64,000 nt of DNA, taken from contig CAJNOP010000061.1 in assembly GCA_905250075.1 (NCBI GenBank), positions 201,831 through 265,830 on the forward strand, written 5' to 3'. Position numbers and translations under genes: made by a program. The notes beneath the pieces are model-generated. The model saw nothing but the letters and a program-made list of their open reading frames with translations, was not told the origin of the DNA and did no database searches. Source of the stretch: Rotaria sp. Silwood1. Taxonomy: Eukaryota > Rotifera > Eurotatoria > Philodinida > Philodinidae. Below, one piece after another: positions 37,698 to 56,919 of the stretch. How positions within the stretch are numbered: position 1 is the first letter of the stretch; every line of letters starts with the position of its first letter.

Positions 37698-38399
37698 ATG
37701 TCTGAAGAAAAAATAAAAGTACAAACTAGTGATGGAGATGTTATTGAAGTTGATCTATTTGTTGCAAAACAATGGGAACCTGTTAAAAATATATATGAAG
37801 GTAGAATTATTCAAAGATATTCTATATATTTTTGTTGTTATTTTATCATTCCTCTTAAGTTTTGGACAGTAAAGACGTACACGAAAATCCTATTGAGTTA
37901 GCCAATGTTGGTACAGAAGTTTTAAAAAAAGTAAAAATATTTTTCGATTTTTATGTTTATAAATATATATAAAATTTTATTATAGATAATTGAATGGTCA
38001 ATTCATCATAAAGATGATGAATTAACTTCAGGAAATAATTCACAAACAACTCGAAGATTTGTTGAAATTCCTAGCTGGGATAAAGATTTTTTCAACATTA
38101 AACAAGAAATGATTTTTGAAATTATTATGGTCTGTTGATTCATCTCAAAGATTTTGTTAGATTTTTTCTTTGTCTTTTTCAGGCTGCTAATTACTTAGGG
38201 ATGACACTTTTACTTGATATGGCATGTAAAACAATAGCAGATATGATTAAAGGCAAAACACCAGAAGAAGTTCGACAAACATTTAATCTTCCAAATGATT
38301 TACCACCACCAAAAGTTTGTCTTTTTTTTTTATTAATTGAGATTTTTAAACAAAAATATTTTTTTTTAATTTTATTAGACATTAGAAAACAAGTCGTGA
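37698..38399 (+). CDS. SKP1: Diverged SKP1 paralogue lacking the WCEEK tail
   Basis: Adaptor of SCF (Skp1-Cullin-F-box) ubiquitin ligases. Exons 37698-37800, 37860-37930, 37986-38129, 38183-38314 and 38379-38399 give 156 aa. [35 protein letters not shown] and [35 protein letters not shown] mark the POZ fold and the Skp1 dimer/F-box helices. Exons 1, 3 and 4 match the canonical copy at 47.4 kb in length (103, 144, 132 nt) and phase, so the two genes are duplicates. Differences: the loop after the first POZ part is altered ([15 protein letters not shown]), the Pro/Glu-rich linker is replaced, and the last exon encodes TLENKS in place of the NEWCEEK tail that contacts F-box proteins. It probably binds cullin or a restricted F-box set, if functional. 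Confidence 0.88.
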
Positions 38400-41300
38400 T
38401 CAAAACCAGTGATATATTGAAAAGAACTTTTATGTTTTTCATTGCTTTTTTTTAAACTTATTTTTCTTTTTATCATGATAATCATGACGTTTTCCAATTA
38501 TTTTTTTAATTAACTAGAATTAAAATGTATTTTTAAATTATATACAATACCTGTTCATATACTAACATACTTAATAAATAATCAATAAGTGTTTTTTTTA
38601 ATACAATTTATGTCTATTGTGAACATAAATCGTGCAAGAATTTGATGTGAAGCATCGTTTACTTTTTAACATCAATCGATAATAACTTATTTCAATTGTT
38701 TACACAAGTTAATTTCCGATCAAAAATCTCAATGAAGTTTCAAAGTAAATGACAAAAATATTATTGACTCTATTTATTTCAGATTTAGTTTCTTTTTTTT
38801 TGACATACTGTCTTGAATTTCATATAGAAGATTTCTTTTCCATTAACAAATGCATTAGAAAAACTCTTGCCTTGAACTAAATGATAGATAGTTATTCTTT
38901 GTTTCTTTAAATGTCTATATGTCACATTTAAACAAATAATTTTATTTTTTTTATATAGCTTTATCGACGAATCTTTTTTATATTAAAATACTTATTGATA
39001 TCTACTTCTTTTTTTTTGTTTCATTACTTTTATCAATAATTACTTTTTGATTTATGAATAGCGTAGAATGCAAAAGTAATGACATAAATATTGACTTCTG
39101 TGTTTTTTTTTCAATAGAAAGGTACTGTAAGAAATTTTTTTTTAGTAGCAGATAAAGGTTTTTCTTTCTTTTTCGAATCATATTTAATTTGTTGTTGTCA
39201 CACATGATTGAACTGATACAAAAGAAAAGAAAAGTACCATGAAAACGAATTCATACTTTTCATATTATTTAGAACTACAAGACAAGATGCTATTGTCTAT
39301 TTCTCATGAGTAAATATATGTTGATATTATGTTTTTTATTAGTTGATCGTAAATTTTTTCTCCTTTCCTATTGAATATAACTTGATACTGTCATACCTTC
39401 ATAAATAAAATGTCTCGAGACGAAAGCAGAACATTCGTTCGACAAGTCTGTAATATTCGTATTCAGCTACTAAAAAAAAATCTTGCAAATCAACCAAAAT
39501 ATGAGTTTAAACTAACAGCAATTATACCAAAGGCTTTTACATAAATATTTGAATCAATAGAATAATAATATTGGTTCATCGTTGCATTTTTCCAGTTAAT
39601 GTAGAATATTTGTTATCATCTACAATAGTCTAATAATTACGAAAAATCGTTTTATTTAACTTCCTACAGTTTTTTTCTAGCACTTTTTTTTACTTGAGCT
39701 TTATTGTCCATTTTCTCAAACGTTTTGAGATTTTCTAATAATAACCCATGTTCTTTTTCCTAAGTTACGACTGATAGTTGATTGATTAACGTTAAAGTTC
39801 TTCGCTAGTTTGTACTAATTGATACTACAAACTCGGTTCTTTGATTTATAATGAGAAATTTTTACTGAACGGAACACTTCTAGATAAATATTAAGTTTGT
39901 ACATATTAGAAATATTTATTCAATATGTTATAAATTGTTGTTCTTGGAATATTTTGTATTAAAAAAGAATTAACTGTCGTTTTGAAAGATTAATTTAATG
40001 AATCTATATACATTTTTGTAAATTCGTTTGCGCAAGTGTTTCCCTTTCTTTTCATGTCATTTTTATTTATAAATTTCTACGAAAAAAATATCGAAATCAA
40101 TAGAAGATGTTTACAATAATAAAAAAAAAATTCATCTACCTATTTTAAGTAAAATAATTATATCCGAAGAAAAAGCAAACAGATATTATGATGAGTGAAG
40201 TTTTCTGAAATTTTTCAATTATTCTTCAACTAATACACTACTTCTTTTGTAAAACACAGTCTAAAAAGAAATGTTGAACTATATAGAGTAGAAATTTACA
40301 CCTTCTCATCTCCTTTCATAGATCATAACAGCGGATGTTGATATATGATCAAAGATTGCATATCAATAACGTCTCATTTCTTGATTACATTTCTGGATAA
40401 TTCAGTAAAAACATGTTGAATACATGTGTTCTAAAATAGAACAAATAAACTAATCTTTCTGTGATTAGTAATAGTCATGACATTGTGTTTCATATTTTTA
40501 ATTTCGTAGAGATTGCATGAGCAGCTTTTCTTCATAGTAATCTACTCCTATTATTATGTTTTTTTTTGTCTTTTAATAAACTGACAACAAACAAAACTAT
40601 TGCATATTAATTCCATGCCAGATAGAAACGACACTTTTTTTTTACTGAAAACCTCTTTACTAATTATAATCAATGAGAGATTCATGGATGTTCGTTAAAG
40701 AGACGTAATAAAATATATTCTGACAGTCTTTATAGACTGTATTCACTTATAATAGGAACTTTTCTACTGAAAAAACAAACATGAAACCAATAAGTGATTG
40801 TTATCAGTTACCTAAATGCGTCATGGATATAAAAGAATTATAACTAACTTCTACAAACTATAAATTAAAACTATCTATTTTAGACATGTTTTATAAAGCG
40901 TCTATAACTAATTGCAGTGTTGAAATTCTCGACTTAACAATGCTAAGAAGTCTATATGATATTAATAACCAGTCATGATTAATTAAATACAAAAATTTAT
41001 ATAATTTAGTAAACTTAAACATTTGTATCGAAAAATTATTATTTTAAACGAATGTAAAGAATTGATTCGTAGATGTCACTGTTTATGAATATACCGACAC
41101 AATAAAATTTAGTCTAATATTTTGTTTTTTTCGATAGATTTATTTTATGAATGTATATAATAAGGTTTTTTGGAATATTTTTTCGAGATTTTTCATCATT
41201 TATTTGATTATCTAAATTTGGATTGGATAAATCAAAGTTATCGGTACATTATCGTCCGTCACAACAAATCTTTGCGTTGGTATGTTGTAAGGTTCAAACA

Positions 41301-41865
41301 TTGTTAACTATAATCCTGCATTAGTTATGCCCTTGAGTCATATTTTCGAACCAATGAATTGTTTGCGATAACTTTGATATCAAAAAAAATTCTAAATTTA
41401 GAATGACACATTATCTGTTCTGGACAAATTTCTATAAACACGTTTCAGAATGGAAATGTTTTTTGTATGTGCTGCTCTCTAGAACTTTCTCTTGAAGTTT
41501 TTCTTCGTAGAATAACAAAAATATATCGATATTTCTAATGAGTATAGAATAATTATGTTTTTTTTTTAATTGTCAAGAATATTATGTAACAATTGCTATA
41601 TTGATTCATTGGTTGAGGATTTCATATAGGTATCGCTATGTGAAATGCATTTCATAATGATTGTAAGAAAGAAACGTTGTTTAATTCTACTGAACAACAG
41701 TATAAGATGTTGTTTGTTTTATTTTCACTCATGGTTATGTACATTCTTCTTGATATTCCATAAGAATTAAAAAAAAACAATTTCAGACATTTTGAAGATA
41801 ATTTAGATTTTTTTGTTTTTTAACTAAAGGACAAACAAAAAAAGAAAAATATTTTCATCATTAAT
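38400..41865. other. Long non-coding stretch between SKP1-like and RFWD3 genes
   Basis: About 3.4 kb of AT-rich DNA. I found no in-phase exons, transposon ends or RNA genes. Many T-runs occur but no clear repeat. Confidence 0.45.
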
Positions 41866-44800
41866 ATGAGTAAGTTAATAAACAAAAAAAAAAATTTTTT
41901 TTTCTTTTAGAAATCTTAATATTTTGTTTTGTTTTTTATTTTTTCTAGTAAATACAGATGATGACTCAAATAGAAATGTTCGTGAAGTAATTACTCTTGA
42001 TATATCTAATAATGATGAATCAAATAATCGTCAACGACGTTCATCATCAACATCTTCACAAGATATTGAACCATTAGCAAGACCAATAATAACATCAAAT
42101 AAACGTAAAAAAACAAAATCAAATAATAGTGATGAAGATAATAATAATAAAGAAGATTTAACACGAACAATAATACAAAATGATGCTGAAGTTTGTCCTA
42201 TTTGTCTTGAAGAATGGACCAATTCTGGTCAACATAGACTTGTTGCAACTGAATGTGGTCATCTATTTGGCAAAATGTTAGTTAAAATTTTATTTTTTAT
42301 TCATATATTAATATATAAATAATTTAGATGTATTGAAAAATGGCTTCGTACATCTCCTAAATGTCCTCAATGTCAATCAACTGTAAAAAAAAAAGATTTA
42401 AGAAGAATTTATTGTCGAGCACTTCATGTATTAGATACAAGTGAACGAGATAATGCTATTAGAGAACGTGATTTAGAAAAAAAAGCAAGAAGAAAAATTG
42501 CCTATGAAAAAGCTGAATTACAATTAGCTTATGATATTCTTAAAGATCAATTAAAACGTTTACAAAATGAACATGATAAATTATTAAAGTATATTTTGAA
42601 ATTTTATTTTTCTTTTGTTTGTTTTTGTTTTTTTATTCTCCAATAGATTATCACACGGTTTAACTAATGTCAATGAAACAATAGATGATTCTTCTCGGTC
42701 TTGTTTAGAACCAACAACAAATCTTGTACCTCCACCTTCGATTAATATACGATTAGAAGCAGTTATTAAAATACCAGAAGTAAAAAAAAACAAAAACGAT
42801 ATTTCTATGAAAATATTTTCTTTTTCTAAATTATGAGAATTTTTAGGGAATGTGTCGTGTTCTTGCTTATGCTCCATCACATCAATGGCTTTTTGTTAGT
42901 CAACCAACAAATAATAGTTTATATCCTGGATTTGGTATTAAAAAGGTTAGAACTAGTTTTTTTTTTATTCTGCTAATCTCGTAATATTTTCTCTTCTTTC
43001 ACTAACTATTGAGATTAAGAGAAACACGATTCAAGAAATTTAATTTTCGCTAGATTTTTCCAGATTGTTTCAACCGAAAGAAGGCTATATCTTTTCATTT
43101 ATATTTCATCATAAAAAGATTTGTTGTTTCTCCAAGTGAAATCAACCATTGTTAAAGACTTCACTCATATTGTTGACTGTCTTAGATCGGTTCGAATTAT
43201 TTCAATAAATTGAATATATTTTTTTGAATGCTTTTAATAGAGCATCATCAATGTTTTTTCGTCGGCATATGAACATTAGTTCTTTTGCAAGTAACAAAAA
43301 ATTCTCGTGGTAAATGTATGAGTTTCGAGTTCCAATATAATCTAAATTATGTAATAACATGAATAAATACAATAGATATTATATCAACATAATATATAGT
43401 CACAGATAATTGTCTATCTTTATCTCATGTTGTTGAAGAGATTATCACCAAAAAAAAAAATAAATTCTATTAAACATAAGTAAATTAACTGTTTGAATTT
43501 ATTATAAATAAAAAAAAACTTTATTGAATAGATTAGTCTTATTGATGGTGGTCGTGCTCCAGAATATACAACACTTCGTCATACAAAACCAATTCGTGAT
43601 ATTCAATTACATGGTGATCTTTTATTATCTTGTGCTTGGGATAAAACAATGCGTATATTCGATTATACACGAAATACATTTAATCTTTTGTAAGTTAATG
43701 TTTGTTCTTTTTTTTGTCGTCTTATTATTATTTATTTTGTAAATTGAAAAGATGTGAATGTGCATCCCAAGTATGGAGTTGTACATGGAATCTTGATGAT
43801 CCAAATATAATATATGCTGGATTAAATAGTGGTCGTGTACAAGTATTTGATCGACGACAAATTCAAACAGGTGAAACAACATTATCATCAAGTATTGAAA
43901 CATTAAGTTTATCAACAACATCACCTATTGTTAGTCTTCAATATATACAACGAAATTCAAATTTTCAATCAAGTGGATTACTTGTTGGAAGTAATGATAA
44001 AAGTGGATTTTATGAACATATACCAAATAGTGAATACCGATATCATGCATTACCTATTGACAGTAAATGTTTTTTTTATTTACTTTTTATTTTTATTTTT
44101 TGAAATTTAATTTATAGAAAATTTATCAAGTCTTCATTATGATTCAATAACAAATCGTTTATTAGCATCATTTCGTCCACAATCAAGTCCAGCACGACAT
44201 GAATTATATGAATTAATAACACGACCTATTGAAAATTCTGAACAATCATTTATTGTTTCTTTACAATTAATTCAAACATTTATTGGTTCAAGTATTAATA
44301 TTATTTTATCAAGATCTAAAATTCTTCATAAAAATTTTGAAACTTATATTGTTGCATCAGATAATGGATCACATGGTGTAAGTAATCAATATAAAATATT
44401 AATTCCTCATAGAAATTATATGTGAATTTCATATCTAGAAAATTTTATTTAAAAAATAGTTTTAAATGATTATTCATTTGTCATATAGCAATTATTCTTC
44501 TCTATTGATACTAGTAAATAAACTAATCGAATTCATACCTTGATTAATGAGTTTAACAAAACTCAACATAATGAGAAGTGTCATGATTACGGTTGAAACT
44601 AAGTGAAAAAACAATGAACTCCAATGTTTTATTTCGTATGAGGATCGAGGAAGGAAACGATGCACATTTTTCTCTTCTTAGAGATTCTGTTCATTAGGAA
44701 TGGAAAATCTGTTGACGCTTTCCATGCAGCACGTGGAAAAAGCTGAAAAATTTCCCGTTTTAAAACTGTTATGATATAACTCAGTTATATCTTATGTTTT

Positions 44801-46831
44801 GTTTTTTCTATTCTGCTATCATAATACATAGATGGCACGTACGACATACATACATATTTGTTTTTTTTTCTTTTCTTTTCTTTGCTTTCAGGTATTTTCT
44901 AAACATTTTCTCCTTTTATCATGTTCTTTGCCCAGTGTGTTTGATTTTTCTAGTTCATTGATGTATATGTAGTTGCTGTTTGAAAAATAATTTAGTTTAG
45001 TATTGGTGTATCAGATCAATTATCCGTTATCAAAAACAATTCGATTTTTTTTTTAGAAAAACTGAAATTCTTCTTTTAAAGATTAAATTGCCCTTATGTA
45101 AATCAAGGTAACTTTTTTTCATTGAATGGCTTATTGCGTTTTTCAATCTGGTTCAAGTTTTCTCTTTTCTTGATGTTTTTTCAAAATTTCCCGAGAGCTC
45201 CGTTTATCCAAGCAGCGCTGCTGCAATATATGGATAGAATCCTTCACAGCTGCTGTTCATTTTTCCATAAATTCAAATGGTGTCTTGAGCTCTGTGAATG
45301 TAGATAAAAAATTGACAGACTTACAAGACTAAGATTTGTTGTCTGTGTTTTATTCAGATTTTTTTTCTTCCGGAAGGACGAACATCTATTATTGAGAGTG
45401 CAGACACATTGCATATGCCACAACAATTACGAACTCACTTGGTCTTCGAAGAAGCGTTGTTAGAGAGTACTCTAACATACGTCTTATTTTTATTCTTCTC
45501 TTCAACTTGTGTGTGCACCATCGTTCGGATATACTTTTCGACTCTACATACGTTAGTCGATGGATATTTCTTTTCTTTCCTTATCGCCTCTTCTTTCCTT
45601 TCTACTTTCCTCTCCGGCCATGACAATTTCAACTAATTCTCAGTCTTTTCTTCTATTCTAAATTTAAGGGCATTTTAATGAAAGAAGATGTTGGACGTCG
45701 TCTTCATTATTTAGAACAGCCTAGGCTGAAGTAGAAGACACTTATTCATCTCTCTCTCTCTCTCTCTTTGGTGTTAATATATATATATGTGAGGTAACAA
45801 AAAGGAAAAAAAGGAAAGAAAACAATATAATTCGAATAAAGTTGTTAGACCGACGAATCTCGGCTGAACCGAACCAAAAGAAGATTTTTACAAACATTAA
45901 TCTTCGCTACAGAAACAGGATCTGTAACAAGCGTCAACCTTTTTGTTCCAGTGTTATCAATATTCTCGAGAGGTAGAAAGGGCTAAAAATTTTGCAGATA
46001 GTGCTTTCATTTTCGGAGTGTTAGAAGTGATGATAAGAAAGGAGAGGAGATGAAGAACGAAATCCCCCGTTCTCTGATTCCTTTCAAAGCAGACGACTTA
46101 CTCAGACCTTTCCAATCTTGTTCATCTCGCAACGATAGCGCTTCGTTATTTTTTGTCACATTTCCTGCCAGAGAAAAGAAAATAGTACTCTGCTATCCGG
46201 TTTTGGTCCAAAGTTTTTCGCGAAACTGTAATATATTGGCGAAAAGTATTAAAAATTTTTGTAGTGAGTCGAATATTTGAGGAAAGGTCCTTCTCTTATG
46301 ACTCTCATTGGCAATCCTGCTTGATCTCCATGCTGTAGACAAACATTGTCTATTGTTTTCAACCTTCGTTTACATCAATCTTTGTTGACGATCAGCTTAA
46401 AGATATTATATTTTCATTTACGTATGTGTCTCATTGAGAATGGATCTATTCGGAAACAAGAAAAACAGGCATATATTTTGAAGATGTGAAATTATCACGT
46501 TTAGTTTTTTACATTGATGATCAACGTTGAATATTTTGCTTGCATAATTCAATTGAAAACATTATCTAAGTTCTACTATAGTTAGCATCATCGAGAGCAT
46601 TCAATGGAATGTTCTATTTGCGATTGATGATAAATGATAAAATATTGTTTAAAAAAACAATTTTTTTTTTTCTTATTGTAATTTTAGATTGAATTATGGA
46701 ATATCCGTCAACCAGCGGACACACCTTCATATAAAGTTCCTACACAAAGTGATATAGTGGATATATGTTTAACTCGTCAACATTTATGTACGTTAGCCGA
46801 TAATCAAGTTCGATTGTATAAATGGACATAA
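41866..46831 (+). CDS. RFWD3: E3 ubiquitin ligase RFWD3 (RING + coiled coil + WD40)
   Basis: RFWD3 ubiquitylates RPA and RAD51 at stalled forks and acts in interstrand-crosslink repair (known for the family). Nine exons: 41866-41869 (ATGA only), 41949-42276, 42328-42588, 42647-42779, 42847-42945, 43532-43689, 43752-44062, 44118-44377 and 46688-46831; 565 aa (human 774). The N-terminus is Asp/Ser/Asn-rich with a KRKKTK stretch. The RING runs from about residue 84 (CPICLEEWTNSGQHRL, CGHLFG, CIEKWL, KCPQC), as in RFWD3. ALHVLDTSERD and a Lys/Glu/Leu-rich coiled coil (about 140-200) follow, then WD-type blades (LLSCAWDKTMRIFDY, VWSCTWN, IIYAGLNSGRVQVFD, IELWNIRQPA, VRLYKWT at the end). The last intron is 2.3 kb. 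The 4-nt first coding exon is inferred from phase and a GTAAGT donor. Confidence 0.9.
44378..46687 (+). other. 2.3-kb intron inside RFWD3
   Basis: Donor GTAAGT after the GSHG codons, acceptor TTTTAG before IELWN. It is some forty times longer than most introns here and looks less AT-rich than the flanking exons. It contains a (TC)n tract at 45749-45768 and an AT run. The frames inside have no family resemblance. It may hold an old insertion or a regulatory element. Confidence 0.6.
45749..45768 (+). repeat. (TC)n microsatellite
   Basis: About ten TC units inside the long RFWD3 intron, followed a few bases later by a short (AT)n run near 45778-45789. Confidence 0.85.
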
Positions 46832-47417
46832 TTATCTGTATTTTTTTTCTTCATCTGTTAACAATTAATTTATTATTATTATTATTTTTTGTTCAGATAT
46901 GTATAGCGATTTGTCTCTTTCTTGAACATATTTGTCAGATAGAACGATTTTATATACATATAGATAAAATCATAATGTCTTCTTTGTTTTTTTTTGTATT
47001 ATTGAGAAATAATTATTAGTCTTGCAATATAAGATACAAGTAGTAATGATTTTGTTTGAATATCACTAAGGAGTATTGTTCTTTTTTTTTTTGAGTTTTT
47101 TTCAGGTTTGAGATTTTTTTTTCATCTGAAAAAGCAACGGATTCTATTGTAGCTGAATGCGTTGATACGACTCTTTTTTCGTTCTGTTCTCTTGAAACTT
47201 TATATCAACAAAAGAAAAAAATCTTCTTGACATCAAATAAAAACTTTTTTTATTTTAGATAGAAATAGTTGAAACAGCTGCAAGGATTAATAAGTAATCA
47301 TTTAGTTTATTAATGAACAATTAATTTGTTAATTTTCTAGTTCAATGACTTTTAATTTACTTGTAGATTATATTAAATCCTTGATTTCGATATATTAAAC
47401 GAATAAAGAAAAAATAA
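46832..47417. other. Intergenic region between RFWD3 and SKP1
   Basis: 586 bp, AT-rich, with poly-T runs. It must contain the RFWD3 3' end and the SKP1 promoter or leader; no other feature seen. Confidence 0.45.
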
Positions 47418-48268
<851 letters not shown>

Positions 48269-48571
48269 ACATACAAATAAACACAATATGACTATTTCTT
48301 GGTTTTTCTTTTTGTGTCATTTTTTTTTGTCTTCTACTTTCGCACACTTGAATACCTTAAAATTTTATGAATGCTTTCCTCATTTGTTTTCTTTTTCTTT
48401 CTGTACTCTATAACATTTATGTACGTATACCTTCTTCATATGTCTCATCAGCAAGCAACATATTACTAATACATTTTTTTTTCTTATTAAAAAACAAAAT
48501 CCTTTGAAAAATTCATTCAAGAAAAAATCTTTTATTTTTCTTTGAGATCATTTAAAAAGAATATTTGTAAT

Positions 48572-54380
<5,809 letters not shown>

Positions 54381-54460
54381 AAATCTTTAATATAGTTTTT
54401 TTTAATATTCTTTACTGTCACTTACAAAGATTGAACATATTTTTTTTCTTTTTTTTTTTT

Positions 54461-56919
54461 TTATTTTTGATTAATAGCAAATGATGGTACATATTTTTGA
54501 ATTTCATTAAGAAAACGAAGATAAATAACTAGTGTTAATTGTTCATTGTTTGTATTTAATGTTGAAATTTCTGTTTTTAATGTATGAAACATTGATTCTC
54601 TATTTGATAAACACATCCTATATAAATCATGTAAAATATTTCCATTGATTTCAGAAAATATTTCCAAAAAAGGATTTAAATTTTTTGATATTAAAAATAA
54701 TCTAATATGATTATTTGTCCATTGATCAATTTGAGATGGAAATTCACTTAATTAAATAAATAAATATTATTACACAAAAAAAACCAACCAATTTCAAAAT
54801 GAAATTCTTACTTATCTATGGAAATTTCAATGGGTGTTTTTAGTAAAACAGAATCGTGTTGTTGATTTATTTTTGAATATTTTCTTTGACGATCAATTTC
54901 ATTTTTTAATTTTATTTTTGCTGATTCAAAATCATATTTAATAAAATCAATTGAAATTTTTCCATTAATTAAACGATTTAACCAACCATCTGGACGATAA
55001 TTTGACAAAACAATTAATGGAATTATTTTACATTGACGTTCATATGCATAACATGCTTCAGATCGACAAAAACAATTTTGTTTATATGTATCGGACATAC
55101 ACATTACAAAATATTCACATTCATCAATTATTTCACATTTTTCATCCATTGTTACTGCTAAAGTTTCATCTTGATCAATCCAAATACGAAAATTCTCTTT
55201 AAGAAGTTCATCATAAATACGAAGACATAAATCTTTATCGGATTGTGAAAATGATAACATAATATCATATTTATAATTTTTATCATGAATTTTTGGTTTT
55301 ATAAGTGCTTGTTCTTCTTTTTCTAATTTCCATAAAATTCTTTCAATAATTTGTGATATTCCTTGATGAGATGAAGATAAAAAAGGTTTTATTTGAATAG
55401 AATATGTTTTAAGTTGTTCACAAGCATCTTTATTAAATGTAAGAGCCAAAAGAATTTCTAAAGCAGGTTGTTGTACTTGAAGAGGTTTAAAATTCATATC
55501 TGTTGCACAACGAATAATTAATCGAAGACCATTTTGTTTTGTTAACTCATCTTTAATTTGATCATATTGAATTAAATCTAATAAGAAAAAAAAAAAAACA
55601 AAATATTTCAATATAAGTAATTGTAAAATATTTTAAAACTTACTTTTGAGACATCGAAGTAAATTATAAAATCTTAATGTTTGATTTGAATCATCAATAA
55701 TTTTATTAAGAAATTTAATAAAAAGATTTGCTATATTATTTGAATAATCAATATTTTTTGTTTCTTGTTCAGTTGTTATTGAAGAAAGAATTTTAAATGC
55801 ATTTAATTGTATTTCATCATTTTCAAAATTAGTTAATTTTAATATTAATGAAATAATATGTTTATTTTGAAGATATTTTTCTAATTGTTTTGATAATGTC
55901 ATTGTATATAAATTAGGTATTATTGTTCCAATTAATGAATATGATAATTTATTATTTATTTTATTATCAGATTGAATTAATGAATAAAGTATATTAATAA
56001 ATGAATCAATAATTTGACAATAATTATCTAATATATCTTTATCAAGAATAATAAATCGATTAAGTTGAATACTAAGTGTTAATAAAAAACAAATTTGACG
56101 TAAATTAATTATCATTCGATTATTCCATAAACGAAATAATGATGATTGTTGAATTAACCATTGAGTAAATGGATGAAGAAGTGTTTGACGAATATCAATT
56201 AAACATTGTTTATGTTGTTTATCTGTTGAATGTGAATAAATATAATCTGTACATGTATTTAATAAAAATCTTTGTCCAGCATCATCATTTTCTTGATTTA
56301 ATGATTGAAGAAATATTTCAATAAATAATGATGAACAAATACATTTAATAATATTATTAAATAAATAATCTTTTTTATTATCAAAATTAATTCTTTCAAG
56401 ACGTTGAATTGTTCGAAATAAATTATCCATACTTTTTATTTGAGGATCTTGTAAATATTTACCATTTGTTGATAATTCTTTAAGAAATTGATTTATTTCA
56501 TTGAGAAGTTTTTCATGAAAAATTAATTCTTTTAATGTTGATATATTATTATCTGATATATGACTTGACATTTTTAGAAATAAATTTGAAATTGTTTCGA
56601 ATATAAAAAACGATATATCATCAAATTTTTCACCAAAACGCCAATATTGCATAAGATTTAAATAATAATCACGTAAAATAAAAAAGACACGATGATTAAT
56701 AATTGTAGGATCACACAAATTCTTTTCATTTGAATGAATTGCTAATTCTACAATTTCTTTCATCAAATACTTATCTGTTAGTAAGGTATTATTTTCGTCG
56801 ATTTTTCTTATAATAAAATCAAATGATTGTTTGATTTGTTCAATACTCATTAAGTCTCCTTGTTCTTGTAAATGAATAGGTTGTTTTATAATATTTTCAA
56901 AATTTACTTGTGTTTCCAT
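54461..56919 (-). CDS. ARM/HEAT-like repeat protein with TIR and C-terminal SAM-like domain
   Basis: Three exons (56919-55644, 55577-54812, 54746-54461) join to 775 aa. Residues 1-520 are an all-helical, Leu/Ile/Asn-rich repeat region of armadillo/HEAT type. A TIR domain spans about 528-665: YDIMLSFSQSDKDL (box 1), FRIWIDQDE, ECEYFVMCMSDTY, and CRSEACYA with Glu599 at the position of the NAD-cleaving glutamate of catalytic TIRs, then IIPLIVL. About 680-775 is a short helical segment resembling a SAM domain (QWTNNHIRLFLISKNL...). SARM1 has ARM-SAM-SAM-TIR; here the order is ARM-TIR-SAM-like. By analogy it may be an NADase in stress, death or immune signalling, but only fold and motif are seen. 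The gene converges on the RecQ helicase with 80 bp between stops. Confidence 0.82.

Noticed and set aside
45122-46280. Several frames in the long RFWD3 intron
   Set aside because: No homology, no linking splice sites in phase; treated as intronic noise.
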